This document shows positions 8,500-17,852 of a DNA stretch of 34,892 nucleotides, piece after piece. Positions within the stretch are counted from its first letter, which is position 1. Each line of letters begins with the position of its first letter. The notes under the pieces are model-generated. The model ran no database searches. It worked only from the letters and a program-made list of their open reading frames with translations, and was not told where the DNA came from. The position numbers and the translations under genes are program-made. The DNA is taken from assembly GCA_030608385.1 (NCBI GenBank), contig JAUWEG010000017.1:1-34892 (forward strand), written 5' to 3'. This DNA is from Candidatus Heimdallarchaeota archaeon. GTDB taxonomy: Archaea > Asgardarchaeota > Heimdallarchaeia > Heimdallarchaeales > Heimdallarchaeaceae.

Positions 8500-11157
8500 A
8501 TGATGAAGCGTTTTGATGATAGAAAGCTTATGCCTAAACTAACCCCAATGATGCAACAATGGCAGGATATTAAAAAACAATATTCTGAGTATATCATATT
8601 TTTCAGAGCGGGGGATTTCTATGAAACATTTAATGAAGATGCACAAATAGCTTCTCGAGTTCTTAATATTACTCTCACAGCTCGCACACTAGGAGAAAAG
8701 AAATTTCCTTTAGCAGGTGTTCCATATCATGCAGTGGATGCATATATTGCCAAAATGGTAGAAAATGGGTACAAAGTTGCAATGGTTGAACAATTGGAGG
8801 ATCCACAAACAACTAAGAAAATTGTAAAAAGAGGAGTTGTGCAATTAATCTCAAGAGGAACAATCACTTTACCAGAATCTCTAGCAAAGGGGCATAATAA
8901 TTACTTAGCAGCAATTTACAAGGAAGGAAATTTGATAGGTCTTTCAGCTCTAGATTTATCTACAGGTGAGTTTTTAGTTACAGATTTTGAAGGTGAAAAA
9001 GCAAAAAATCTACTAGAAGTAGAATTAACCCGCCTTAACCCATCAGAAATCATAGTAACCCAAGAATTTTGGGCAAAACTGAATATCTATTTTAATCAGC
9101 AAAAGTGTACTATCACATATAGAGATGATTATTTTTTTGATATTGAGCAAGGACTTCAGAATCTTCATAGATTATTCGATGTTCTAAGCTTGGATGGATA
9201 TGGGGTAAATGAATACGTTCCTTCGATAGGAGCAGCAGGAGCTACACTCAAATACATTAAAGAAACTCAAATGAGAGAAAATTTTCCAAATATCACAAAA
9301 ATCAGTCAAATCAAGAGTCAAGACTATATGTTACTTGATTTCAGTACTATTAGAAATCTTGAACTGATAGAAAATTTACGTGACAGAACAGAATATGGAA
9401 CACTGAGGCAAGTTCTTGACAACACTAAAACACCAGTGGGATCAAGATTGCTCACAACATGGATACTACGTCCTAGTCTTAATCTTTCAATAATTCAAGA
9501 GAGAATTGATGCAACAGAAGAATTATCCTCAGATTCAGTATCTAGAGAAGAATTGAGAAACATACTTGGAAGAATGAGTGATATTGAACGTTTGATAGGA
9601 AGAATATGTCTTGGAAGAAGTAAACCACGAGATTTAACCGCTTTGAAAAGTTCATTGGAATTGATACCAGATATTAAATCAGTTCTTTCAGAATTCAAAG
9701 CATCTCTCATAAAAGATATCAAAAAGAATATTGATCCATTGCCAGAAGTGGTAAATATAATCGCTACAGGAATTGAAGACGAAGTTCCCGTGAGTATTAA
9801 AGATGGTAATGTTATTAGAGACGGATATAATGAAGAGCTGGACGAGCTAAGGAAAATACAAAGAGGGGGAAAATCATTTCTTACTTCTTTAGAAGCAAGA
9901 GAGAAAGTTCGAACTGGAATAAAGACTTTAAAAATTCGTTACAACAAAGTATTTGGTTATTATATTGAAGTCCCAAAGGCCTCAGCAGTTAATGTCCCTC
10001 AAGAATATGAAAGAAAACAAACACTTGTGAATGCTGAGAGATATATTACCCCAGAACTAAAAGAATATGAAGAAAAGATTCTAAACGCTGAAGAAAAAAT
10101 ACTAGTTTTAGAAGAAGAATTATTCGACCAATTGTTGGAGGAAATAACTCAATATGCCAAACCAATCCAACAAAATGCCAATTACTGCGCAGTAATTGAT
10201 GTTATAGGAACCTTTGCACAAAATGCAGTGTATTATGATTACTCAAAGCCAGAAATTACGAAAGAAAGCATTATTGAAATAAAGGACGGGAGACATCCTG
10301 TTGTTGAAAGACTATTGGAACAAACATCCTTTATTCCTAATGATACATTACTGAAAAATGATTCAGAAAGAATATTAATTATCACAGGTCCAAACATGGG
10401 AGGAAAAAGTACATTACTGAGACAAGTTGCTTTAGTAGTTTTAATGGCTCAAATTGGTAGTTTTGTACCTGCAAGCTTTGCAAGAATCGGACTAACTGAT
10501 AGAATTTTTACAAGAATAGGTGCTCATGATGTTTTAGTAGAAAATCGTTCAACATTCATGGTAGAAATGTATGAATGTGCTAATATCCTCAATAATGCTA
10601 CAGAAAAAAGCTTAGTGATTCTAGATGAAGTTGGTAGAGGAACATCAACATATGATGGGGTTGCCATAGCTTGGTCAATAACAGAATACCTTCATGATCA
10701 TATTGGTAAGAATGGACCACGAACACTTTTTGCAACACACTATCATGAGTTAATAGAATTGGAAGAAAAAATGCCTAGAATAAAAAATTATCATGTTTCT
10801 ATCAAGAATGTTAATGGAGATATTCACTTCCTCTACAAAGTGAAAGAAGGAGGAATAAGTGAGAGTTTTGGAATTCATGTTGCTTCACTAGCAGGATTAC
10901 CAGAAGACGTTATCACAAATGCAGATAATCGCTTATCATTATTACATGAACAAGAGTTAGAAAAAAGTACCACTAAGAAAAGTGAAACTATTAAGACTAA
11001 ATCTTCAAAATCAAAAGTTTCTACTATTTATTCAGCATATGAAGAAATTGTTGAGAATGTTTCTAGATTGAATTTAGAAGATACAACACCAGTAGAAGCA
11101 TTCAATATCCTAAATGATTTAGTTAAGAAAAGTAAAAAAACTTTGAAAGAGAAATAA
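8500..11157 (+). CDS. mutS: DNA mismatch repair protein MutS (bacterial MutS1 type)
   Basis: 885 aa; FFRAGDFYETF mismatch-binding motif, GPNMGGKSTLLRQVALVVLMAQIGSFVPA Walker A, LVILDEVGRGTSTYDGVAIAW, LFATHYHEL. Confidence 0.97.
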   Translation: MMKRFDDRKLMPKLTPMMQQWQDIKKQYSEYIIFFRAGDFYETFNEDAQIASRVLNITLTARTLGEKKFPLAGVPYHAVDAYIAKMVENGYKVAMVEQLEDPQTTKKIVKRGVVQLISRGTITLPESLAKGHNNYLAAIYKEGNLIGLSALDLSTGEFLVTDFEGEKAKNLLEVELTRLNPSEIIVTQEFWAKLNIYFNQQKCTITYRDDYFFDIEQGLQNLHRLFDVLSLDGYGVNEYVPSIGAAGATLKYIKETQMRENFPNITKISQIKSQDYMLLDFSTIRNLELIENLRDRTEYGTLRQVLDNTKTPVGSRLLTTWILRPSLNLSIIQERIDATEELSSDSVSREELRNILGRMSDIERLIGRICLGRSKPRDLTALKSSLELIPDIKSVLSEFKASLIKDIKKNIDPLPEVVNIIATGIEDEVPVSIKDGNVIRDGYNEELDELRKIQRGGKSFLTSLEAREKVRTGIKTLKIRYNKVFGYYIEVPKASAVNVPQEYERKQTLVNAERYITPELKEYEEKILNAEEKILVLEEELFDQLLEEITQYAKPIQQNANYCAVIDVIGTFAQNAVYYDYSKPEITKESIIEIKDGRHPVVERLLEQTSFIPNDTLLKNDSERILIITGPNMGGKSTLLRQVALVVLMAQIGSFVPASFARIGLTDRIFTRIGAHDVLVENRSTFMVEMYECANILNNATEKSLVILDEVGRGTSTYDGVAIAWSITEYLHDHIGKNGPRTLFATHYHELIELEEKMPRIKNYHVSIKNVNGDIHFLYKVKEGGISESFGIHVASLAGLPEDVITNADNRLSLLHEQELEKSTTKKSETIKTKSSKSKVSTIYSAYEEIVENVSRLNLEDTTPVEAFNILNDLVKKSKKTLKEK

Positions 11158-11206
11158 CAGTAAATATTGCTTTAATTGCCTTAAAACAAAGAACATCTGT
11201 GATTCT

Positions 11207-13021
11207 ATGAGTAGAAAAATAGTCAAACTAGATAAGCTTACTATAAACAAGATAGCTGCTGGAGAGGTTATTGAACGACCAGCGTCTGTTGTTAAAGAAC
11301 TTGTAGAAAATTCAATTGACGCACAGAGTAGCAAAATCACAATAAACATTCAAGAGGGAGGGAAAAAAAGTGTAGAAGTTATAGATGATGGAATAGGGAT
11401 GGAATCTACTGATGCAAGATTGTCAATTAATCGGCACACTACCAGCAAAATAAATAATGCAGATGATCTATTTTCAATTTATAGTTTAGGATTTCGAGGA
11501 GAGGCTTTAGCAAGTATTGTTAGTGTTGCTCAGGTTGAGATAATCACCAAAACAGAAGAGTCAGATTTAGGAATTCACTTAGTGATTGAGGGGGGAGAAA
11601 TTGTTTCAGACAAACAAGCCTCCGCACCGAAAGGAACACGCATTAGTGTAAAAAATCTCTTCTTCAATGTTCCCGTTAGAAGAAAATTTCTTAAAACAAT
11701 ATCTACTGAAATCAATCACATTACAGAATATGTAACTAAACTAGCACTTGCAAATCCTAGCATTTCTTTCACCCTTACTCATAATGGAAAGGATATACTT
11801 ACAGCTCCCAAAGGTGATTTGATTGTACAAATTACCGCAATCTTTGGTGAAAATATAGCCAGAGCTTGTTTACCCATCAATAAGAAAGAAAATGAATACA
11901 GTGTTACAGGTTTTATTACTAAACCAGAATTTTCCCGAAAATCCAAAGACTATCTGTATATCTTTGTCAATGGAAGGTCTGTAACCAACAAAGTCATATC
12001 TGAAGCAGTTTCGCGAGGATATGGTACCGCAGTTCCCCATAATAGATATCCCATAATTTTTCTATATTTCGACTTACCGCCAGATGAAGTTGATGTCAAT
12101 GTACATCCAACTAAGAAAGAAATCAGATTTAGCAATGAAGCTAAAGTATATGCACTAATTGAAACGGCTATCAGAGAATCATTAGAAAGAAGTGGGTTAA
12201 AATTATTCGAAACAGTTATTGAAACAAGGCACAAACCAACAACTCTAACTTCGGTTGGAACCAAAAGTCATGAATCTGAAAAGAGAAAATTACCTACTCC
12301 TATAAGTCCGAGAGAAAGACCAGATTACAAAATAGTAAAAAGTAAGGAACAGAGAATTGATAAATTTCTTCCAACAATGGATAAAAACATAGAATTACAA
12401 GAAGAAGGCTTTGAACGAAAGAAGAGTATTAGAATTCTTGGGATTATCAAGGACACTTACATTGTTGCTGAAACCCAAGAAGGATTGTTCTTATGTGATC
12501 AACATGCTGCTCATGAAAAAATAAATTATGAGAGATATATTAAACAAATAAAAAAGAAAAGTGTCTCAATTCAGCAGTTACTTGCTCCTATTTCAGTTAC
12601 ACTAAAACCCTCTGAATTTGAAATAATAGAAAGTATAGAGGAAAATCTCAAAACATTTGGTTTTGAAATTGAAGTTTTTGGTAAGAATGAAATATTAATT
12701 CGGTCAATTCCATCTATTATGGGTGTAACTATAGAATTCAATGTAGCAAAGGACATGATTGATATTTTTAAAACAAATGTTTCAGAGATAAAAGAAAAAT
12801 TGGATTTAGAAGATTTAGGGTTTGTAAAAGACATAATATCCATCTTTGCATGTAGAAGATCAATTAAAGCTGGGGATAAAATCACATTAGATAGAGCGGA
12901 ATTGCTTTTGAAAGAGTTACTAGAACTAGAAGAACCTTTCACCTGTCCCCATGGAAGACCAACCATCATTATACTAAATGAAAAATACATAGAAGAGCTT
13001 TTTAAGAGAGATTATAGATAA
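11207..13021 (+). CDS. mutL: DNA mismatch repair protein MutL with C-terminal endonuclease motif
   Basis: 604 aa; KIAAGEVIERPASVVKELVENSIDA, GFRGEALASI; C-terminal DQHAAHEKINYE fits DQHA(X)2E(X)4E; FACRRSIKAGD and CPHGRP. Confidence 0.96.
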   Translation: MSRKIVKLDKLTINKIAAGEVIERPASVVKELVENSIDAQSSKITINIQEGGKKSVEVIDDGIGMESTDARLSINRHTTSKINNADDLFSIYSLGFRGEALASIVSVAQVEIITKTEESDLGIHLVIEGGEIVSDKQASAPKGTRISVKNLFFNVPVRRKFLKTISTEINHITEYVTKLALANPSISFTLTHNGKDILTAPKGDLIVQITAIFGENIARACLPINKKENEYSVTGFITKPEFSRKSKDYLYIFVNGRSVTNKVISEAVSRGYGTAVPHNRYPIIFLYFDLPPDEVDVNVHPTKKEIRFSNEAKVYALIETAIRESLERSGLKLFETVIETRHKPTTLTSVGTKSHESEKRKLPTPISPRERPDYKIVKSKEQRIDKFLPTMDKNIELQEEGFERKKSIRILGIIKDTYIVAETQEGLFLCDQHAAHEKINYERYIKQIKKKSVSIQQLLAPISVTLKPSEFEIIESIEENLKTFGFEIEVFGKNEILIRSIPSIMGVTIEFNVAKDMIDIFKTNVSEIKEKLDLEDLGFVKDIISIFACRRSIKAGDKITLDRAELLLKELLELEEPFTCPHGRPTIIILNEKYIEELFKRDYR

Positions 13022-13034
13022 GACAGGTGAAAAA

Positions 13035-13334
13035 ATGCCAAACAAGAAAGTGACAAAAGCTAAGAATCTGATAAATAAAATTGATAGGGCCGCAGGTATT
13101 CAACTTACAATGATTTTACTGATTGTTGTAGCTTATGGAATATTCTTGTCTGTACAAAAATTTCTCTTTGATTTTGAAAGTTTTAGAACAAAGATAGTTA
13201 TAATTAATGTCTTACTAGCGGCAGGGATTCTTATTGAAATAGTGTATTTTATTTGGCACACATACAAAACAGACAATAAGAAGAATGTGGAGATAAAAAC
13301 TGATTCAAATGAAAAAACAGAGAAGAGTGGATGA
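13035..13334 (+). CDS. Small two-TM hypothetical membrane protein
   Basis: 99 aa; two hydrophobic helices (IQLTMILLIVVAYGIFL; IVIINVLLAAGILIEIVYFIW) and charged tails; starts 14 nt after the mutL stop. Confidence 0.6.
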   Translation: MPNKKVTKAKNLINKIDRAAGIQLTMILLIVVAYGIFLSVQKFLFDFESFRTKIVIINVLLAAGILIEIVYFIWHTYKTDNKKNVEIKTDSNEKTEKSG

Positions 13335-13343
13335 TTTCAAAAA

Positions 13344-13736
13344 TTATTTTCTTTTTCTCCCGTAAATTTCCTTGAGTTGTTGTTCAGTAAGCATAACGGG
13401 AATACTTTCTTTTATATCAAATTGATGATTTTCATCATGAGAACAATATAGCTTCCCACTTTGAATTTCAATTTTGAAACATTCTTGACAATCCTTTAAC
13501 GATACATGTTTTTTGATTTCATCTATTTCTTTTATCCTTTCTTCCCCATTATCACTTATTTCTACGAGTTGGAATTGAAGAAAATTGCAATAATAGTTAC
13601 AAACAACTTCAGTTTGTTCATTTTGCAAAGGGATTGAAATTTTCTCTAATGTCTTTACTTCCTCTGCAATTTCCAATTTCAAAGGCCATGATTTATCAAT
13701 TGGACATGCCAATAAGTCCATCAATCTATGTTTCAT
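13344..13736 (-). CDS. Trm112 family zinc-finger protein (long form)
   Basis: 130 aa; MKHRLMDLLACPIDKSWPLKLEI at the N-terminus and IEIQSGKLYCSHDENHQFDIKESIPVMLTEQQ at the C-terminus match Trm112 ends, with a central insertion. Confidence 0.8.
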   Translation of the reverse strand: MKHRLMDLLACPIDKSWPLKLEIAEEVKTLEKISIPLQNEQTEVVCNYYCNFLQFQLVEISDNGEERIKEIDEIKKHVSLKDCQECFKIEIQSGKLYCSHDENHQFDIKESIPVMLTEQQLKEIYGRKRK

Positions 13737-13804
13737 TATAGTCCCTTTTTAGCAAATCAATAATAATGTTTCCTTTAAGATTTCAAATTAAAATGTACAT
13801 ATTG

Positions 13805-14536
13805 CTATTTCCGCATTACTCCAGTAATAAATTCGCTATCTAGTTTTTCATAACGTTCTATCGAACCAATATCTTCCCAATACACATCATCTGGAATATA
13901 AGCGTACATCTGTTCATTTTCTACAAACTTGGGAAATATGTCTTTTGATAAATCAATGCTTGTACTGGAATCAAACTCATTAAGATAATTGAATACAATT
14001 GGATCTAAAATACTAATTCCAGTATTAACCAGTAAAGGTATTTGGGGTTTCTCCACAAATTTTTTGACTTTATTAGATGTATCGACTTCAGCAGTACCAA
14101 CGCGTATTTTCCAACCCCTAGACGCTAAAATGGTTGCCCATTTTCCATGATTGGTGTGATAATTTACCATCTCAGAGAAATTTACGTTGGTTATAATATC
14201 AGAATAATAAATTATCATTTTTCTCTCCCCAATATATTCTTGAGCATTGAGTAAAGCAGTACCTGTCCCTACAGGTCCTGGTTTATCAGGAACATAAATC
14301 AAATTCATCCCCAGTTTCTCACCATCTCCAAAGTATCCTTGTATCTGCTCTTTTTTGTAATTCACCAACAAAATTATATCGTTAATACCGTGTTTCTTGA
14401 AATGTTTAAGCACATACTCTAGAATAGGAACTTGATCTTCCCCAATAGGCATCATAACCTTCTGCATATAGTAAGTTAAAGGTCTCATTCGAGTACCTTC
14501 TCCTCCACAGAATAGTATACCAACAGTATCCGTCAT
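13805..14536 (-). CDS. Sugar-1-phosphate nucleotidyltransferase (NTP_transferase family)
   Basis: 243 aa; GILFCGGEGTRMRPLTYYMQKVMMPIGEDQVPILEYVLKHF; YWEDIGSIERYEKL. Confidence 0.9.
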   Translation of the reverse strand: MTDTVGILFCGGEGTRMRPLTYYMQKVMMPIGEDQVPILEYVLKHFKKHGINDIILLVNYKKEQIQGYFGDGEKLGMNLIYVPDKPGPVGTGTALLNAQEYIGERKMIIYYSDIITNVNFSEMVNYHTNHGKWATILASRGWKIRVGTAEVDTSNKVKKFVEKPQIPLLVNTGISILDPIVFNYLNEFDSSTSIDLSKDIFPKFVENEQMYAYIPDDVYWEDIGSIERYEKLDSEFITGVMRK

Positions 14537-14662
14537 CTCTATGAACGAGTAAATAAGTTATTGATATTTGTTGTGCACTGCTCATAAATTTGTCTTCGAA
14601 GCTGAGATTTGTCTTTTCAGCTTAAGAAATTCTTATTAACATATAAAACAAGTACATAAAAC

Positions 14663-15316
14663 ATGGATGCAACCAAAACATCTACACTGGATGAAATTGT
14701 ACTTAAGTTACGGGAACACATCGAGATGTCCTATTGGGATGGCAGGGGAAATAGACAAACATTTAGAGAGGATGTCAAAAAACTCGTAGCTGATGAAAAG
14801 CTAACAAAAGATGAATATAATTATTTGCTAAAAAATGAGAGACGGGTTTTAGTCAAAACACAACTCATACATTTAATTCCTGAATTACAATCACAAGATG
14901 TTTTTGAAAATACGCTAAAACACCTTTCTAATGTCGTTTTTGGGAAAAAATATAAGGAAGCTGAAACAAAAAAAGGAGATTTAGAGAATCAAATCATTCG
15001 TCAGATTGCTCAACATCTAAATTCAACTTTACATCCTCAGATATCTACAGTAAATGACGGGTTTGGGATAATTAGGCATCTCATAAGCGAGAGCGTAGAT
15101 ATTTCTCAAGAACTTCTCAAGATTTCTAATCAGTTAATAGAAATTAGAGATGCTCTATTGGAAAAAGGTCATAACCCAATGCTACTTCGTGAAATCGAAC
15201 AATTATCTACAAAATTAATTTTTGCCTCTAAAAGCAGTAATCCTGAAGATATTCCAAGCAAGGAAGAAATATTAAATATGTTAAATGAAATACAAATTAG
15301 TTCAGGAATTGAGTAA
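14663..15316 (+). CDS. Hypothetical helical protein
   Basis: 217-aa ORF, soluble, predicted helical; no recognised family. Confidence 0.6.
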   Translation: MDATKTSTLDEIVLKLREHIEMSYWDGRGNRQTFREDVKKLVADEKLTKDEYNYLLKNERRVLVKTQLIHLIPELQSQDVFENTLKHLSNVVFGKKYKEAETKKGDLENQIIRQIAQHLNSTLHPQISTVNDGFGIIRHLISESVDISQELLKISNQLIEIRDALLEKGHNPMLLREIEQLSTKLIFASKSSNPEDIPSKEEILNMLNEIQISSGIE

Positions 15317-15399
15317 AAGCATTGCTCGATTCTTTTATGATTTTGTTCAGAACAACATTACTTTCTTATAGCAAGCATTAAAAAGTGAAAGTAAGTTTC

Positions 15400-15411
15400 A
15401 TTTTATAAGTT
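15400..15411 (+). promoter_or_regulatory. TATA-like element upstream of metK
   Basis: attttataagtt about 20-30 nt upstream of the TTG start, consistent with a leaderless or near-leaderless transcript. Confidence 0.35.
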
Positions 15412-15430
15412 ATTTTGGAGAGATGAAAAA

Positions 15431-16600
15431 TTGGATTCCTACAAGATTGTTGCCTCAGAATCAGTAACAGAAGGTCACCCCGATAAAATATGTGATCAAA
15501 TTTCAGACACCATTTTAGACGCCATTTTGGCTGAAGATCCAGATGCTCATGTTGCTTGTGAATGTTTTGTAACAACTGGATTAGTCCTAATTGGTGGGGA
15601 GATAACCACTACTAAACCTGTAATCTTGAACTATGAAGAGATTGTCAGAAATACAATCAAGGAAATAGGTTATGATGATTCTAGTATTGGTTTTGATTAT
15701 AGGGGGTGTGCAGTCATTAACACTATACACTCACAATCACCTGACATAGCTATAGGAGTCAGAACAGAGGAACAAAAAGAACAGGGAGCAGGAGATCAGG
15801 GGATCATGTATGGATACGCTACAAATGAAACGCCTGAATACATGCCCTTACCCATAGTTCTAGCACACAAGCTAACACACAGATTAACTGAAGTTAGGAA
15901 GAAAGGAATTTTAACTTTTTTAAGACCTGATGGAAAATCTTTGGTTGCGGTAGAGTATAAGAATGATATTCCTTTTAGAATAGAAGCTATTGTTATTGCA
16001 GCACAACATATTGAAGAAACCACTATTGACGAAATCAAAGCAGGTATTCAAAAAGAAGTAATAGAAAAGGTTGTATCAAAAGAATTACTAGATGATAGAA
16101 CTAAGATTATCATCAACCGAACAGGTCGTTTTGTAACCGGTGGACCTCATGGTGATGCAGGGTTAACTGGTAGAAAAATTATTGTAGACACATATGGAGG
16201 AGTAGATTCCCATGGGGGAGGAGCATTTTCAGGAAAAGATCCTTCCAAAGTAGATCGTTCTGCATCTTATGCAGCTAGATACACAGCTAAAAATGTTGTT
16301 GCATCAGGATTAGCAGATAAATGTGAAATACAAGTATCCTATGCCATTGGAGAACCAAATCCATTAGCTGTTAATGTTGAATGCTTTGGAACTGAGAAGG
16401 TAGATATAAAGAAATTAAAAAAGGCAATTCTTAAGATATTTGATTTCAAGCCTGGCTCAATAATTGAGCACCTTAAACTGAAAAGACCGATTTATAGGAA
16501 AACTTCTTGTTATGGTCATTTTGGTAGAGACTTACCAGAATTTACTTGGGAAAAAACAGACAAGATTAATGAGTTAAAAAGAGAAGTAAATCTTCAATAA
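15431..16600 (+). CDS. metK: S-adenosylmethionine synthetase (bacterial/eukaryotic MetK type)
   Basis: 389 aa; ESVTEGHPDKICDQISDTILD, GAGDQGIMYGYATNET, GGPHGDAGLTGRKIIVDTYGG, GGGAFSGKDPSKVDRSASYAARY. TTG start. Confidence 0.95.
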   Translation: MDSYKIVASESVTEGHPDKICDQISDTILDAILAEDPDAHVACECFVTTGLVLIGGEITTTKPVILNYEEIVRNTIKEIGYDDSSIGFDYRGCAVINTIHSQSPDIAIGVRTEEQKEQGAGDQGIMYGYATNETPEYMPLPIVLAHKLTHRLTEVRKKGILTFLRPDGKSLVAVEYKNDIPFRIEAIVIAAQHIEETTIDEIKAGIQKEVIEKVVSKELLDDRTKIIINRTGRFVTGGPHGDAGLTGRKIIVDTYGGVDSHGGGAFSGKDPSKVDRSASYAARYTAKNVVASGLADKCEIQVSYAIGEPNPLAVNVECFGTEKVDIKKLKKAILKIFDFKPGSIIEHLKLKRPIYRKTSCYGHFGRDLPEFTWEKTDKINELKREVNLQ

Positions 16601-16606
16601 ACACAC

Positions 16607-16645
16607 ATTCCTTTTTTCTTTTCGATTCAAAAACTTTTTTTATTC
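16607..16645 (+). terminator. U-rich terminator after metK
   Basis: Two T tracts (ccttttttcttttc; cttttttttattctt-like) immediately 3' of the metK stop. Confidence 0.45.
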
Positions 16646-16656
16646 TTCTACTTCTG

Positions 16657-17331
16657 TTGTTCGAAAGCATGAATAACAGCAGAAGTTTCAGTGTTGAAAA
16701 ATCAATTCAAAAAATTCTTACTGAAGAAAAACCTAAAACTGTAAGAAAGCTTATTCAAAGGACACTAGAACTTACAGAAGCAAATGAAAAACAAGTCTAT
16801 CAAACAATTAAAGACTTGGAAAAAAGAAACGCTATTCACCTAGGTTCACCTAAAATTTCTAGAAAATTACCTAAAACTATACCAGATTTTTTGTTTAAGT
16901 TGCATTATTTTTCTGTCGAATTTTGGCTTACTTTAGGTCTTTGCATTCTTTTCTTTATTACAGTACTTCTAATTCCAGAAACCTCGCCTTTGTTGTTTTT
17001 AAGAGTTATAATAGGAGGAATATTTGGAGTTTTGATACCAGGTTGGACAATGACTAATCTTATCTTTCCAAGATTATATGAAGCAATTGATCAATATGAG
17101 CGGATTTTGATATCTTTAGGAATTAATATTGGAATAATGATTTTTTCAGGGTTGATACTAAATCAGATATGGGTTATGGAAACACCTTCGTTTGTCATAA
17201 TAATTGGATCTCTTACAGTTTTTATCTTATTCTTAACTGCCCTATTACGCATTCTAATAGGTGCGGGGAAATTAGAGTTCAATATTTCATTATCTAGATT
17301 CAATATTTTCAAAAAGGGTGATACAAAATGA
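16657..17331 (+). CDS. DUF1616-like multi-TM membrane protein with N-terminal winged-helix-like segment
   Basis: 224 aa; N-terminal KTVRKLIQRTLELTEANEKQVYQTIKDLEKRNAIHL (wHTH-like), then four TM helices with FLRVIIGGIFGVLIPGWTMTNLIFP and DQYERILISLGINIGIMIFSGLIL. Confidence 0.7.
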   Translation: MFESMNNSRSFSVEKSIQKILTEEKPKTVRKLIQRTLELTEANEKQVYQTIKDLEKRNAIHLGSPKISRKLPKTIPDFLFKLHYFSVEFWLTLGLCILFFITVLLIPETSPLLFLRVIIGGIFGVLIPGWTMTNLIFPRLYEAIDQYERILISLGINIGIMIFSGLILNQIWVMETPSFVIIIGSLTVFILFLTALLRILIGAGKLEFNISLSRFNIFKKGDTK

Positions 17332-17852
17332 AGAGGTATCAGAAATTCATTTTGATTCTGTGTGTATTTTGTATCACTACAATAGTGCATAATCAAATAC
17401 CAATTGTTCAAGGCCAAGCTGAACAAGAAGCATCTGCAGCCATTCAAGAAGCGGATGAAAAACTTACTTATGTATTGGAACTACTTGAAGAAATCTCCAT
17501 TTATGATGAAGATATTCGCAACTTGATACTACAAACCGATGATGCACGACAATTGATCAAAGAAGCTAAGGATAACTATGCAAGTAGTAACTTCACAATT
17601 TCTTATCAAAAAGCAACCGGAGCGATTCTACAACTTGATTCTATTATTGGAAAAATCGATTCTAAAATTCAAAGTAAGACTCAGAACAAGATAATTATTT
17701 TTTCACTTGTGGGTGTGCTGGCTGGTTTAGGAGCAATAATGTTTAGTTTTCTCTTCATTAGCAAAATATATCCCTGGTACGAGAAGAAGAAAATCGAAGA
17801 ATACAGTAAGCTTGAGATTAATTATAATAATTTCAAAGGGGATATGAAATGA
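17328..17852 (+). CDS. Secreted/membrane protein: signal peptide, helical ectodomain, C-terminal TM
   Basis: 174 aa; start overlaps upstream stop (ATGA). Confidence 0.65.
   Translation: MKRYQKFILILCVFCITTIVHNQIPIVQGQAEQEASAAIQEADEKLTYVLELLEEISIYDEDIRNLILQTDDARQLIKEAKDNYASSNFTISYQKATGAILQLDSIIGKIDSKIQSKTQNKIIIFSLVGVLAGLGAIMFSFLFISKIYPWYEKKKIEEYSKLEINYNNFKGDMK

Noticed and set aside
11950-12264. 104-aa minus ORF
   Set aside because: Antisense within mutL; no family resemblance.
12571-12990. 139-aa minus ORF
   Set aside because: Lies fully antisense inside mutL, whose frame is strongly supported; no domain or start signal.
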